Assembly: GCA_024811115.1 (NCBI GenBank)
Contig: JAKOGH010000138.1
Location: 186,001-250,000 of the forward strand
Origin: Terana coerulea
Lineage: Eukaryota; Basidiomycota; Agaricomycetes; Polyporales; Phanerochaetaceae
DNA: 64,000 nt
Reading direction: 5' to 3'
The notes under the pieces were generated by a model. The model did no database searches, was not told the origin of the DNA, and was given only the letters and a program-made list of their open reading frames with translations. This document shows, piece by piece, positions 32,314 to 45,765 of this stretch; position 1 is the first letter of the stretch; each line of letters starts with the position of its first letter. Both the position numbers and the translations under genes were made by a program.

Positions 32314-33833
32314 ATGCCTGTGTATGACCTACCCTCTGCGGGCTACAACCCCGAACCTTTCTCGAATCACCCAGTGTATCTCGCAGCACGGGATGCTCGT
32401 TCTGCGATCACGCCGAACGAAACACAACGAACTACTCTGATAGTGGCAGGATGCTATATCTTAGCAATTGCCATTCTTTGGTATGCTTATGAATTACTTG
32501 TCGAGCCTGGGTGCTTACACAGCGCGTGTAGGCATGTGCCTTATATCAGCTTCGTCCGTAAGTTCACCTTTTCCAAGAGTGTGACTTTACTTGACTGATG
32601 CGAAACAGTATATCCTTTCAAGTGAGCTATTATAGATCTTTGACAGATTGATAATACCCTAATCTCCACCCGTAGACTTCTCACCGTTGGATTTCATGAG
32701 GTGAGGGCATATCGCGGACTCATTGAAGTAGGGACTTAAACCTAGACACGCATACGCTTTAGATGAGCCATGCCATAATGGGAGGTTTGTTTCCCATAAA
32801 AGTACATGTTCTGCTTTAACTGATAGATGCCATTATAGTTTTGACTTGTGCCACCATTCACTCCATCGAGCTGGACCGTGAGTGTCGGCGGCTCTCAACC
32901 CATAAACTCCCGAAATGACGCTCTTGACTAGCCGACGAAGGAGGCGCTACACGCATGTCTGGGGGAATACCCTGGATCACCCTACCGGCTGGATATCTCG
33001 GCTCGAGTCTCATCGGCGCTGCGCTAATCACTTGTGGCTTTGACACCAACGCGAGCAAGGTTGCGTGCCTAGTGCTGGCTGCGTTCTTTTTGTTTACGCT
33101 TTGGTGGGCGAGGCGCGAGATTCTGTGCGTATATCTTGCATCTCCAACAATTCACCCGTTTAAAGACTAAATTCTCTCCAGCACCTGGGTGTTGATTCTC
33201 GGCATGTCGGGACTTATTATCCTGTTTTGGTTTGTAGGCGGTGGAGTTGCACTTCGCTATTTTGTAAGTGTACTCTGTCCTGTTTGGCGCCATTACAGCT
33301 GACACCTGCAATGACTTGAAGATCCTATTTATAGGTGTCATGTCATGCCTATACGTACTTTGGGATGTTATAGGTGCGCTCTATAGTTGACGCGAACCGC
33401 TGTTGCTCGACGTTGATGCTTTTCTGCTTCACAGACGACACTATTGCACGTAAAGCTAATGGATCAGACGCTTCGTCATTCGCTGAAATTTGTGGATGTT
33501 GCCCCTCCCAAAGTACGTCATTTCAACGCATTTCACATCGCCTGAACTTAATTGATACACAGTATGGGGCGTTATCTGGCTCATACAAGCGTCCATTTTC
33601 TTTGCCGCTGGGTTGATTGTGGGAATCGTTGCTTTCAAGGTCAGTCAGCGAAGCTTATTTACGCATGCATGTATTGAGCGGTGTCTTAGGAATCCTCTGC
33701 TCAACAAGCCTCGGATTCAAAGCATTTCCTTCCCGTACCTGGAGCGCCAAATGCAGCCATGAGCTGCTCGTCGAACCTCGGATGGATATTGGCCAGTGCC
33801 TCTCTGAGCATCGTTGCCTCGTGGGTATTTTAG
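32314..33833 (+). CDS. M50B-like membrane metallopeptidase
   Basis: Multi-pass membrane protein related to the peptidase M50B-like family; a proteolytic role is inferred from motif. It starts MPVYDLPSAGYNPEPFSNHP, followed by a first helix, LIVAGCYILAIAILW. The HExxH site is spread over two tiny exons: GFHE at the end of 32676-32700 and MSHAIMG in 32763-32784. A third tiny exon is 32609-32621. Further on come WITLPAGYLGSSLIGAALIT, CLVLAAFFLFTLWWAR, ILGMSGLIILFWFVGGGVAL, then IGVMSCLYVLWDVID and FAEICGCCPSQ. A last helix reads WGVIWLIQASIFFAAGLIVG. The final exon ends NAAMSCSSNLG to TAG at 33831-33833. About eleven exons are needed and frame holds throughout. Substrates are unknown. Confidence 0.85.
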
Positions 33834-34558
33834 ACGGCATAGTGGTACGCGCGCAAGTGCGCCGTATGATCTCTAGGACTGTGACGATATTTATACTGCT
33901 TTTGCTTTGAATAGAGCTATCATGTACTGACTGAATCTTATCTCGTCCCATATTGTGTACTTACTGTGTACTGGTGTCTTCTATAGCCATTTCTAAGCGT
34001 CCGGCTCATGATTCGTCAATTTTTGTCCGTGCACTGAGTTTGCACAGGCCTTACGAGGGCTTAATCTTAAGCTCGAAAACAAGACTCCGTGACCGGCCTG
34101 TCTGCTGTGTTTTCTCACAAGGTCTCATGTGGCCTTACGTTTCACAGTCAAGACAAGCTTGAACTGTCTCCTCGCCCGTCGCCGCTTTGTCCACCATCAC
34201 TCCCACTAACGTATGGTCGATCACGATTCATAAGACCTGAGTGGCACTGCTGCCAGTGAGGCCTGCCAGTGAACATATTCACGAGATCTGTGAAGTCGCT
34301 TCTTTTCTGCCTTCGTTTTCGGGCCACCATGAGCTTGTAAAACAAATGTCGGCTGTGCTGACTCGCAAGACTTGACAGTTCTGTCCCGAGCTTCGCCTCA
34401 TTTCAGCTGCTTCTACAGGTAGTCTGACATACCAAATTAGGAAGGTATAGCAAGGAGGAGTTTCGCTCTCGGGTCTTGCTCTGTCCCATCACACTGCTCA
34501 TGCCTCGTCAAATCTTCTAACATTTGTTCAAAAGAGATATGCATCAGGCTATGCAACA
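33834..34558. other. Spacer between the M50B-like gene and the ABCG transporter
   Basis: It contains the second copy of the 27-nt element (34092-34118) and probably the true first exon and promoter of the ABCG gene, which I could not fix. Nothing else is recognisable. Confidence 0.5.
34092..34118 (+). repeat. 27-nt element, copy downstream of the M50B-like gene
   Basis: It reads accggcctgtctgctgtgtt then ttctcac, differing from the eEF3 copy at two C/T positions. It starts 259 nt after the M50B-like stop, in the sense orientation of that gene. Weaker similarity extends a little on the left. Confidence 0.75.
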
Positions 34559-37500
34559 TTGACACTTTCGCGTACCTGGAACTATGCCTGGATCGGCGGT
34601 GGCACGATCATCGTGCGCGGGAACGCCAGAATCTCCCAATTTGACTTCAGCCAACTTCGAAGAAAACATGCCTTGTCCAGCTTGTCCTCAACCACCACCA
34701 TGTCGACCTGCCTGAACTACGGTGTCGCCAACGGATCCTCCTGTGCTTGCCCCGTCGGCTGGGGTGGTGCAGACTGCAGCCAGCCGGCGTGCGGGGGCAC
34801 CATCTTCCAGGGGTCAAGCCGCCCGCTTATCCCTGCACCGACGACGGCCAACTCGTTCGGGAATCTCACGGCCGCGGGGTGTGCATGCGAAGACGGGTGG
34901 ACCGGCGAGGGCTGCAACGTCTGCCAGACCGCGAATGCGTGCCAGACGGGTTTCGCGGCGGATGGACGCAGCTCGAGCACGGCGGGCTTGGGCCTGCCGT
35001 CAAGCCAGAACGGCACGCTCGTATGCAATAACCAGTCGCGGGTGTATGCGTCAGGACAAATGAGTTGTCAGGTGAACGTGAGTATCCGTTTAATATCTCG
35101 TGGGGTGCCATCTCACGTGCCGTAGAATCCGACCCTTCAGTCGCTATTCCCCCTCGCCTCTACTCTAACCATTATCAGAACACTGGATGACAGTCGAACA
35201 CCGCTACCGAACATCACTAGCTTTGGGCCAAGCGGGTCTCTATATGCGCAATTTATTTACGCTGGCGAGGAACAATTCTACTGCTCGGCCAACTCCTGCG
35301 ACCAGACACTGGGCTCCGGCGGAAGTTCTGACTGGCTTTGTCAGAACCTCCAGTGTCACTGCATCGATAACTCCGCGTTCTGCAAGGCCGGGTCCCTCAC
35401 CGACCTCACCAACGTCCTAAACCCTCTGTCCGGTACTCTTGAGATCTCGTGCGACGCTCCGTCATCCCAGAACAACACGGCGGACTGTGCATTCAAGCAG
35501 CAGACGATCAATCAGGTGTTTGGCTCGGCTGGTCTCTCACTCAGCGGCTGCACGTTCGGCGAGTGTGTCGCGCAGAACGTTATCGACGCCGCGGCGGGCA
35601 CGAATTCGAGCACGACGGACCCCGGCTCGCACGGTTCGTCGCTGGGCGGGGGTGTCATCGCGGGCCTCGCCGTCGTTGGCAGCCTCGTCGCACTCGCACT
35701 CGCGTTTTTGCTCTTCGGCTGGATCATTCAGCGCCGCGCGAAGCGCCACGGATACGGAGGCTGGACAGGCAAGTTCGGCGGCGTGGCTATCGAATGGGTG
35801 AACGTCAGCTATTTCGTGCCGTCGACCCATCAGGGCTTCACACTGCGGAGGCGCCGTGGCCAGGATGCTTTGAATGACCAGAAGGTTGTTCTCGACAATG
35901 TCTCTGGGCGCGTTGAGCCTGGCAATATGTTGGCGATCCTTGGACCCAAGTGGTAAGTCTATCTATTGTCACAAGTCCTTCCTTAATTCGTGCTATTGCA
36001 GGTGCTGGAAAGACGACTCTCATTGAAATTCTGGCCGGAAAGAATAAGAGCGGTCGGACCACAGGGACCGTTTCCTTCTTTCCAACTGCGCGACCTAGAG
36101 TGGGATTCGTCTCCCAACAGGATGTCCTCTCGCCCACCCTCACAGTATATGAAGCCTTGCTCTTCGCCGCAGAGCTTCGCATCCCGGAAAGTGTTCCCAC
36201 AGTGGAGAAGCGTGCTCGCGTAGACGATATAATCGAAAAACTCGGCTTGGTCGGCGTCCGGAACACTCGCATTGGCGACGGGGAACGACGAGGGATTAGC
36301 GGCGGGGAGATGCGTCGTGTCAGTATCGGCCTGGAGCTCGTCGCACGTCCGGACGTCTTGATCTTAGACGAACCCACGTCGGGCCTAGATTCGGTGTCCG
36401 CGGCAAAGGTTACGCATGTATTGCATGCCGTCGCGCACGACGCCGTCAATCCGACCGTCGTCATTGCGTCAGTACACCAGCCAAGCTCGCAGCTGTACCA
36501 CTCCTTCGACCAGGTCCTCGTGCTCGCGCACGGCCGTGCGTTATACTCAGGACCTGGCGGCTTCGCACCGGCGACACACTTCTCAGCCCAGGGTATCGCG
36601 TTCCACGAAGGCTACAACGTCGCCGACTACTTGCTGGAGATCGCCAGCGACCCGCCAGTCAGCCTGTTCCAGGCCGCTCGCGCGAACAACTCCCCTGTCA
36701 TCTCCGCAACCGGGCGCGATTCGGAGAACGAGCGTTCGCAGGGAGACGATACCGCAAACACTTTAGAAAAAGGGTATACTGGGTCTCCGGATGTTCGGGA
36801 GTTGACGTCTTCAAGCACCCGACGTGGAAGCTCTGGATATGCGACGACGTTCCTTACTCAACTTGAAGTCCTTTCTGGCAGAGAGTGGAAGATTCTGCGA
36901 AGGTGCGTGGACAATATTTAGTCGATCCATGCGTGATATTGATAGCCATAACACAGGGATCTTACTTTGTTCTGGACTCACGTCGCCGTTTCTTCCGTGC
37001 TTGGTGTGTTTGTGGGTGGCCTTTACTTTAAGACGGGCATCACTATCGCGGGCTTCCAGTCTCGCATCGGATGTCTATTCTTCTTGGTATGTGCACCGGT
37101 GCGGAACGTCTTTGTTCATGCTCATGGATCACTCGACTGCGTAGGGCGCACTCATTGCCTTCTCTACGCTGAGCGCGTTGTATCATGTCGTCGAATCTCG
37201 ACCACTTTTCCTTAGGGAACGTGCTACAAACTACTACAGGTTAGTACGCGCTTGATGAATGAAAGTACTCCAAGACACTAACCATTTGTTAGCCCCGCCG
37301 CCTGGCTGTTGTCTCGGTTCATCTTTGATGTGGTGCCGCTGCGTATCTTCCCCGCGATCATCGTTGCCTCTGTGTAGGTGGCAGTATCTTCGGCCCTCAA
37401 ATGTATCTCATAACTTCACAGGACGTATTGGATGGCTGGGCTCGCCCCTCTGCTGCCCATTTCTTCAAGTTCTTGTTCATTCTCGTCTTATATACGCTCG

Positions 37501-38007
37501 CCATGACGCTGTTTGTACGTGATCTCCGATCATACACGATTCACAGTCTAACCAGCGGTCCGTAGAACTTCCTACTGGGCTCCTTGTTCGCCAACGGCGG
37601 AGTCGCCATTTACTGAGCGCCCTAACGGCGCTATACCAAATGACCTACGCCGGATTCTTCGTTCATCTGAACGATATTCCGCCAGTCCTTCGTTGGCTCC
37701 AGTGGTTGTGTCCTCTCAAGTACACTCTGGAGGCTTTATCGGTGAACGAGGTTGGCTCGGGGCTGATGATCGAGGACACGTTGCAAGGCGTGCCCGTGAA
37801 CGTATCCGCGAGTCTCATCATGAACTTGGTATGTAGCCTCTTATGACCTGGATCTCATTGCATGTGCTGACGATACGTTATCTACAGTTGTTTGGCTTTG
37901 GTGATAACAACTACTACAGGGATGTACTTGTATTGTTTGCCTTCATCGCCGGCTTCGGTGTGGGGGTCATCATGGTGGTCACATTCCTCCTTCGGGAACG
38001 GCGGTGA
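34559..38007 (+). CDS. ABCG-family transporter (Adp1-like) with EGF-like ectodomain; two 1-nt frame breaks
   Basis: Half-size ABC transporter similar to yeast Adp1; its substrate is not known. The N-terminal luminal part has EGF-like Cys repeats (CACPVGWGGADC, CACEDGWTGEGC). A helix follows, GVIAGLAVVGSLVALALAFL. The nucleotide-binding domain has Walker A SGAGKTT, signature GISGGEMRRVSIGLELVAR and Walker B VLILDEPTSGLDS. The membrane domain includes FWTHVAVSSVLGVFVGGLYF and FANGGVAI, and ends VVTFLLRERR. Frame breaks fall at the C4 run 37445-37448 (YWMAGLAP to AAHFFKFLF) and the T3 run 37609-37611 (GGVAI to LSALTALYQMTYAG). One added base each restores frame. The true start is uncertain: no signal peptide precedes STCLNYGVANGSSC in this frame, so an upstream exon is likely. 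Confidence 0.88.
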
Positions 38008-38482
38008 GCCCATGTATCATCCATGTATGTGTACACAAATCTCTTCGGCTTGTACTATGGCGGATTTATGGACAATGTATTGGTTTACACGAGCGGGGAT
38101 TACGGACGCGATATTCGTCTGGGTGTGCGGGGATTCTGACAGCTGCGGCGTTAGTGATGGGTCAAACCCGGGTAAGGAGGGACGCGCGGGCTCGACAACG
38201 GTCCCCAGCTCCCTCAATTGCTAGCTTGTAAAATCTTGTAAAACGCCATAAAAATTGTTGGGCGTATGTCATTATCTGACAGGGCGTAGCAGACCTACGC
38301 GACGAGCGAGTCCACTCGCCGTCTGCCCATTGGTACGCAAGCGAAGACGAGTGAGATTGACCGTGGGAACGTATACACTGACCGAGCGTTAAATTGAACG
38401 CTTCCGGCCTGGCCTCCGAGTGTCTCCCTTCCCGCGTCCCTGCACTCCCCCGACCTCCCAGACCCACCCCCACGAGCCCAAC
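38008..38482. promoter_or_regulatory. Spacer and promoter region of adenylate kinase
   Basis: The transporter and adenylate kinase lie head to tail. The right end, with C-rich text just before the ATG, is a plausible 5' leader. No other gene is visible. Confidence 0.45.
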
Positions 38483-39537
<1,055 letters not shown>

Positions 39538-42433
39538 TTTCTTGTACAGCGCCTTCATTAGATTCTGGTAGATCTCGAGTGTATATGATTGTGCTATGGA
39601 CTTTCAGAGCCGCTCGTTGTGAGATATGCGCGTGCGTCAAGATGCGGTGAGTAGCGGCCGTCCTATACGTGCAGTTCAGTTCTGACGAGAATCATTAGTG
39701 TCTGAGTGATCCCCCTGCGTCTTGAGCAGCTCATTGCACCGGATTTTGCTTGGTATTCGCAGGTGCACTTTTCAGGAGACGCCGTCGCGGAGTGCAATAG
39801 CTGGCGGCTGCCGTCATCCGCAACCGCTTGCGCACTCGAAGTACAAAGGTGTGTGCGCCATGGGTATGAATCCCTTGGGAGTTACAGTGACATCCGATGA
39901 GCGTGTTTTCAACAAGATAACGTCGAGGGGTTCCTTGCCTCATGCGCCCCGCGCTTTTGAGGGTCCTCATCCTCATCTTGGCACCATTGGTAGCAAGGGC
40001 GCGGTCAGGACGCGGGGAACAGTGCGAGCGTCGCCTCACCTGCTGCAATATCAACCAAACGCGGCGGCTTGTGGCGCCCCCTGAGTGCGGACCAGTCGAG
40101 TTGTAGTCGAGACGGCGGTCTGCTCCGCCAGTATGGCATGGCGCGGCGTTGACGTCATAAGAACAAGAGATGGTAGGTACCGGGGATTCCGCCGCGGGTA
40201 ATTCGACAGGAGATTCAAGACTTAGCGTACAACGCAGGTAGCGTATTGCACACAAACCAGCTATACAGATCCTCGACTCGCAAGTTATTGCGGCATACTC
40301 GACCGGTAGCAAGTCTCCCTTCCGAGCAAAGGCTAAGGAGAGATCGCACTCCTAATTACTTACCGGTGAGTCCGGCAGACACCGAGTCCATCCTGAGATC
40401 TGGACAATTGTCTCAGATTTCTGTTCATGAATGCTCGCGGCAGACGGCAGATCCAGCAGAGGCCCTTGCATCTGCATGGCACACAAACCGATTTCAGTGA
40501 TTTCCAAGTGATTTCGCCTTCCCGGATGGTGACCGCGGGCGCCGGGCCGCGCGCAGCACCACGAAACGGCGCATCAAAACCTTGTTTAGGACAATGACAA
40601 TCCCCAGAAAAGGCAAGTGAGTTCGTTCGAGCCGCACAAGCCGCGTGCACCAGAAATATTAATACCGCCGACGGGCAGCCCCTGCCGCAATGATCTCACC
40701 AATGAAGGCTCTCAGGGGCCTTTGCGCTATCTCGTACTGCCGTCCACGCCAGAAAATGAAGGCGCTGGCGACGCACGAGCAATATGGTGTAGGCTGATGA
40801 TCACTGTTGAGCGCGCGGTGAGCTCGGAGGGACACGCTGCGGGTCTCGTGCGCCCGGAGTATGGAGAAAAGGGTTCATATTTTAGCGAGTAGAGCTTCCG
40901 ATACCTCCCGGAAAATTTGCTCTGGCGACAGGGGTGGCAGCGAGCTCTCCTGTCCGCAACAAGAAACGCCGGACAATGCGTGCAGTATAGGGCGCGCGGT
41001 CGACGGAGGCGCGACGAGTCTATGGATGATCGTGTGGATCTGGGCGTGGGCGTCGTAATTCGTTGGGCGGCAAAAGCAGCGGAAGCCCCTCGACGCAGAT
41101 CGGTATGGTCATCCCGGCATGCAGGGTGTTGAACGCTTGCTAAAAGCAATGAGCAGAATTCACTCGCCGGCGCCCGCGGCGCCTGATAGGAACCGACCGT
41201 GGAGGACAAAAGTGCAGTGCTCGAAGTTCGATGGGACCGGACCGCTTCCTGGCGTGCGACATCCACAAACAAGGCCGCTACCGCCACACGCAGGGCGGTG
41301 GACGGTTGACATCAGTAGCCTTGCACGCTGCTGCTGAACGTTGTTCCTGGAGATGGACATCATAACATAAGAAGGCGACAATCATCATCTCGACGCTCCA
41401 TATAAACACGGGGGCGGGCGAATCTACGTTCCTCGTGATGCGCTCTACATAGCCGTTCTGTTTGTCGGCACCGCGCCCACCTCTACACAACATCTCCACA
41501 GCTCGAGAGTTGGACTTGTTTCAGCGTGTGCGAAGGAATATTTTCGGTGTGAACACTCCGCCTGAAGTCATAAAAACTTCTGTATTGCGCCAAATACTGA
41601 CAGTGGTGTAGGATTTAGCCAGATTATGGTTCGTATTTACGGACGTAACGAACGCGTACAATGGAAAATTGGATGGTTCTGTCTCCAAGCGCATAGCCGG
41701 ACAAATGTCGGTCCTCTCTTCAGTGGCAGGAAAGCGGTCGATGAAGCTGATACGCACAATCCTGCATCATGTCAAGGCTGTTGAATGTCTACCGCCGCAT
41801 CACTCGCATGCACGTAGCCCGCTGTGCATGCGTTGTGCCGTAGTCTGTAGACCGCCTGGGCGAATAAACAGATATTCCAGCCGCGGCTACTAGTGTGTTT
41901 GTGTCTCGGAGGTGCTTCCGCGCCTCCACTGAAAAAGCTCGTTTGGTCATGGATGATAGCGTCAGACAATGCTGCACAGCCCACCGTTTGAGGACTAAAA
42001 AGCGTTGAGTTGTGGGTGAAACACGGAAGATCGACCCAGATCAACGGCGGGGTGCGGCAGTAGCGCCCGACTGTTCCATTGAGCGCTGTGAAGCGCCGGC
42101 TCTTTGATCCCTCCCTCCGTGTACAGCTGCAGCTTGCTCCTGTGTTCCTGCCAACTTCCCGGGAATGCGGGGGCGATATGCCTGCCTGGCGCATCACCAA
42201 ACGTGATACATATATAAAGACCCTCAGAGCCCCGCAGATTCGCTGCTGAATTGCACGCCGTCTCCCACTATACCGAGGTTCTCGGCCCTTTCTTCCCAAC
42301 ATACCTCACTACGCGCTTCTGTAGATTGATCCTAGCGCCATCTCTACTTTGCAGAGTCTGCAGACCTGCTCATCCACTTCTTATCTTCAAACCACCACCC
42401 AGTCTGCCCACCCCCACCGTCATTACGTTCAAC
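39538..42433. other. 2.9-kb gene-poor region upstream of the Zn2Cys6 regulator
   Basis: Open frames exist on both strands, up to about 190 codons, but none shows family motifs, a convincing start context or consistent splicing. The right end carries the promoter of the regulator gene. I see no RNA gene or mobile element, though an unrecognised long non-coding transcript or decayed element is possible. Confidence 0.45.
42210..42218 (+). promoter_or_regulatory. TATA box of the Zn2Cys6 regulator
   Basis: The string atatataaag ends about 215 nt before the ATG at 42434, with a pyrimidine-rich leader in between. It is one of the clearest TATA boxes in the window. Confidence 0.5.
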
Positions 42434-44719
42434 ATGAAGTCCTCCAACGCTCTCCAACGCGGAAAGGCATGCCTGAGTTGCAGGAAGCGGAAGATGGTGG
42501 GCTGTGACGCGATACGGGGTTTCGTCGCGCTGACGCCTGCGGTTGCAGAGGTGTGATGGGGAGCGTCCCGTCTGCACACAATGCGTCAAGGGCAACCGGG
42601 ACAGCGAGTGTCAGTACCATGACAAGAAGCAGATCAGTCGCACGGAGATGCTGCGGGCAAAGGTGGCGAAGCTGGAGGCGAGGCTACGCGAGCTGGAGGT
42701 CGAGCACTCCGGGTCGTCGTCGTGCACCACGCCTGTGGCCTTGTCACCGTCGCCGTCGACCTCGGGCTCTCCGCCATCTGAGGATCTGATGCTCCTACCG
42801 CCGCCGGGTAAGGATGTCACGAAAACAGTTTTACGGTACAACGCAGGCTAACATGCGCGTCTGTAGTGTCGGACTTCTCACTGCCTTCCAGTTCTTCCGC
42901 GTCTATCCCCTTCGAATGGGAGGATGATGACACCCTGCAGCTGGGCGCTAGTCTATCTTCGGACTCGTCGAGCTCCCAGGATTCGTCTGCGTCCTCCACG
43001 CCATGGCTCAACGATTTCGATGTGCCGTCGTTTCTTGCCGAGGCCTTCTTCGCGGCAAGCGACTACTCCCCCGGGCCTGTTCCTCAGATCCCCCTCATTG
43101 GTTCGCCGCAGCTGGAAGATGCCGGCGCCGCGTCTCAGAACAAACAAAAGCTGTCGGTATCTTTACATCATCACCCACTGTATCTCATTTCTCACACAGC
43201 CGTCTCGGCATCTAGGCTGGACATATTCTTCGCTCACCGACACCAGTGTTCCTTTGATGTTCACATCGAAAGATTTCGGGTCTCAATTGCCTCGCCGCCT
43301 CCACAACAACCCCACCCGGCTTTGTTGGACGCCATGTACTTGTTGGCATGTTACTTCTCGCAGCTACCTCAGTACACCGCCCAAGAACAACACTATCTCC
43401 AACGGGCACTTGCTGGGATTTCCTCATCTCTGCAAGACCGCGATCGACTGATACAGATCGTCCAGGCGTCGTGCCTCATTGCTACCTATTTTTTCAGCAA
43501 AGGCAGGACGCTTGAAGGCTACTACCATTCGTCGACTGCGGCCCGACTCGCCGTGAGCCTCGGCCTCCACCAGATTAAATCTGAAGACTGGTACCATTTC
43601 CAGCTCGAGATGGGGTCCAGTGCGGCGGTGGCGCAGCCGGCCTTCCTGACCTTCAAGTCCTCGCTGCAGCTCCCCGCGCCACGAGACGCCGTCGAATACA
43701 GCGAACGCATTGCGGCGTTCTGGCAGGTCTTCTCGGTCGACCGCGCGTGGTCGGTGGCGAGCGGCTTGCCCGCAGCTCTCCCGGACGACGACAGCCCTCG
43801 TGCGCACATTGAGACCACATGGCCGTCTTCGATTGGCGAGACACAGGTACGGTGGTGTTCTCGGGCGGCGAGTGGGGGCTCACGCGCTTTGTTAGGACAT
43901 ATTCGAGTGCCTGCAGCCCCTCAACTACCTTGACGGCGGCAAAGCGAACCCTTCTCTGCGCGCCAAGGTCATCAAGCTCTTTGAGATGGCCTATCGGCTC
44001 TCCTCCAGTGCGTCTGCCCCCATTTTTGCCGCGCACACATGACCCCAGCTCTGACTATCTCTGCGGCGTGGTGCAGAGGCGTACGACAGCGACGAGCGCC
44101 TGTGGCAAGACCTGCGTGCGATCGACGCGGCGATACAGCAGTTTGGCGCGCAGCTGCCCGCGCTCGCGTCCTCGGTGTACCACGACCAGCTGTCGCCGAA
44201 CGACGTCGAGCTCATATCGATCCACACGCTCATGCACGCCGCCACGATTCACCTGCACCGCGACCTGCTCGCCGTGCACCCGGCGTCGTACCAGCGCTGC
44301 CTCGCCGCCGCGAACACAATCACGGGCATGATCCGCGAGCTCAACGAGGGGGACTACGCGTTCCTGAACCCCATCATCAGCGTATGTCGTCCCACTTGCG
44401 TCTGAGCGTGACGCGTGCTGACGCCGCCGGTGGTGCAGTCGTGCTGGAAGTGCGCGGCGCACGTGTATCTGCAGGCCCTTGCGATGCAGCAGGCGCATAC
44501 ATTGCAGTCTGTGCTCTCCGTAGTGAGCGGCGCGCTCGACACATTGACGGCCGCCCTGAGGCTCCTCGGGAGGGTGTTCCCCGTCGCAGGTACGCTCAGC
44601 TATGTCCTATCGCCTCGCGTTTGAGGCACTCATGTCATCCCATCTGCGCAGCACATGATGCGACTAAGACAGATTCGGAGCGGGCGCTGACATTGTCCAC
44701 CTTGTTCTTGCCCTCGTGA
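42434..44719 (+). CDS. Zn2Cys6 fungal transcription factor
   Basis: Binuclear zinc-cluster regulator; its target genes are unknown. The zinc cluster is split by an intron after CRKRKM: KACLSCRKRKM joins to RCDGERPVCTQCVKGN, then RDSECQYH. A short coiled linker follows (TEMLRAKVAKLEARLRELEV), then Ser-rich acidic text (SSDSSSSQDSSASSTPW). The middle-homology region includes HPALLDAMYLLACYFSQLPQ, GYYHSSTAARLAVSLGLHQI and SERIAAFWQVFSVDRAWSVA. Later exons read LQPLNYLDGGKANPSLRAKV, QQFGAQLPALASSVYHDQLS and ISIHTLMHAATIHLHRDLLA. The last intron is about 44591-44650, and the protein ends ALTLSTLFLPS at 44719. The intron near 43160-43200 may be retained or spliced, as both leave long open frames. 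The 2.9-kb upstream space fits a regulated gene. Confidence 0.88.
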
Positions 44720-45765
44720 TTTCTGTTATTTATTTTTCTTCGTTCATATCCATCCCTATCTTATGATTTGCTCACGACTCCCTCACGCATTATTATTTTA
44801 TCTTGTATAATGTAAACTCCGGACGGTGCAACCGCTTCTCGCAACCAGTGTATCCATAGTCTTTCCTTTTTCGTCTCTTTACATGTCATCAAATTAGGCA
44901 GTAGCTACTAGTAGATTTGGATGTGGAGGATGTGCCCCGCTCAAACGTTGTCGTACGGTGAATAGTTGAATACGCAACGAAGATCGCGTGTGCTGTGCGG
45001 TGTACTCCCGATACTCGAGTAGGAAAGATGGGCTTCGACGCCCGCGGTAATCACGAGGCATAGCGTGGGCAATGAGACAGGGCTACATGCTCATTGGATT
45101 ATAGCCTACCAGCCTCGCGGAAGGGCGAGCGCGCTCGTATGTAGTGAAACAACGCAGCGCGGGCATGCAGAGACAATACATATGGTGACGTACGGGCGGA
45201 CACAGACCAGCAGAAGGTCCCACGGCCAAAGCGTCTGCACACTCGGCGGTTGGCGAAGACTGGTGCGGAGGCGTATTCTCTTGCCGCGCAGACCTTCCGA
45301 TGGAGTGTTGATTCAGACGCCTGGAGTAGCGAACGTAAACGTGTAGGTGCCTTCGATGTAGGCTGCAGAGATAGCTTGAGACAAGAGGCAGCCAAGATTC
45401 AGATCGGGGATACGTGGCTCCGAGTGGAGACGGTGGGCAATCGGTTTCCGGGGGTCTTGATCCCAAAGTTCGCGCAAGTTAGTGCAAATGTGCTCCGTAG
45501 CACCTGTACACATCCATTTTTCTGTTGAAATGGACACATCTTGTCCCGCATAGTATGTCTACTCAAAAGAGAGCTCCATAAACTGTCAAATGTCGGTAGG
45601 AAACGAAGGAACGTTGTTGAGCAAAGCTGACGCACGTGATCGCGCACGAAGCGCCCAGATACGACGCGTCGACTAGGGCGACCGAAAATGCTTGAACTCC
45701 GTGACTGAAATGTGTCTTGCGCCCATAATCTATTGTCGACTCGTCTAATGGTCTAGCTTCGCTTA

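Noticed and set aside
39731..40312. 193-codon minus-strand frame in the gap after adenylate kinase
   Set aside because: No motifs, many Arg/Ser/Cys from GC-rich text, no splice or start support.
40727..41287. 186-codon minus-strand frame upstream of the regulator gene
   Set aside because: Composition looks like chance in GC-rich DNA and no conserved segment is recognised.
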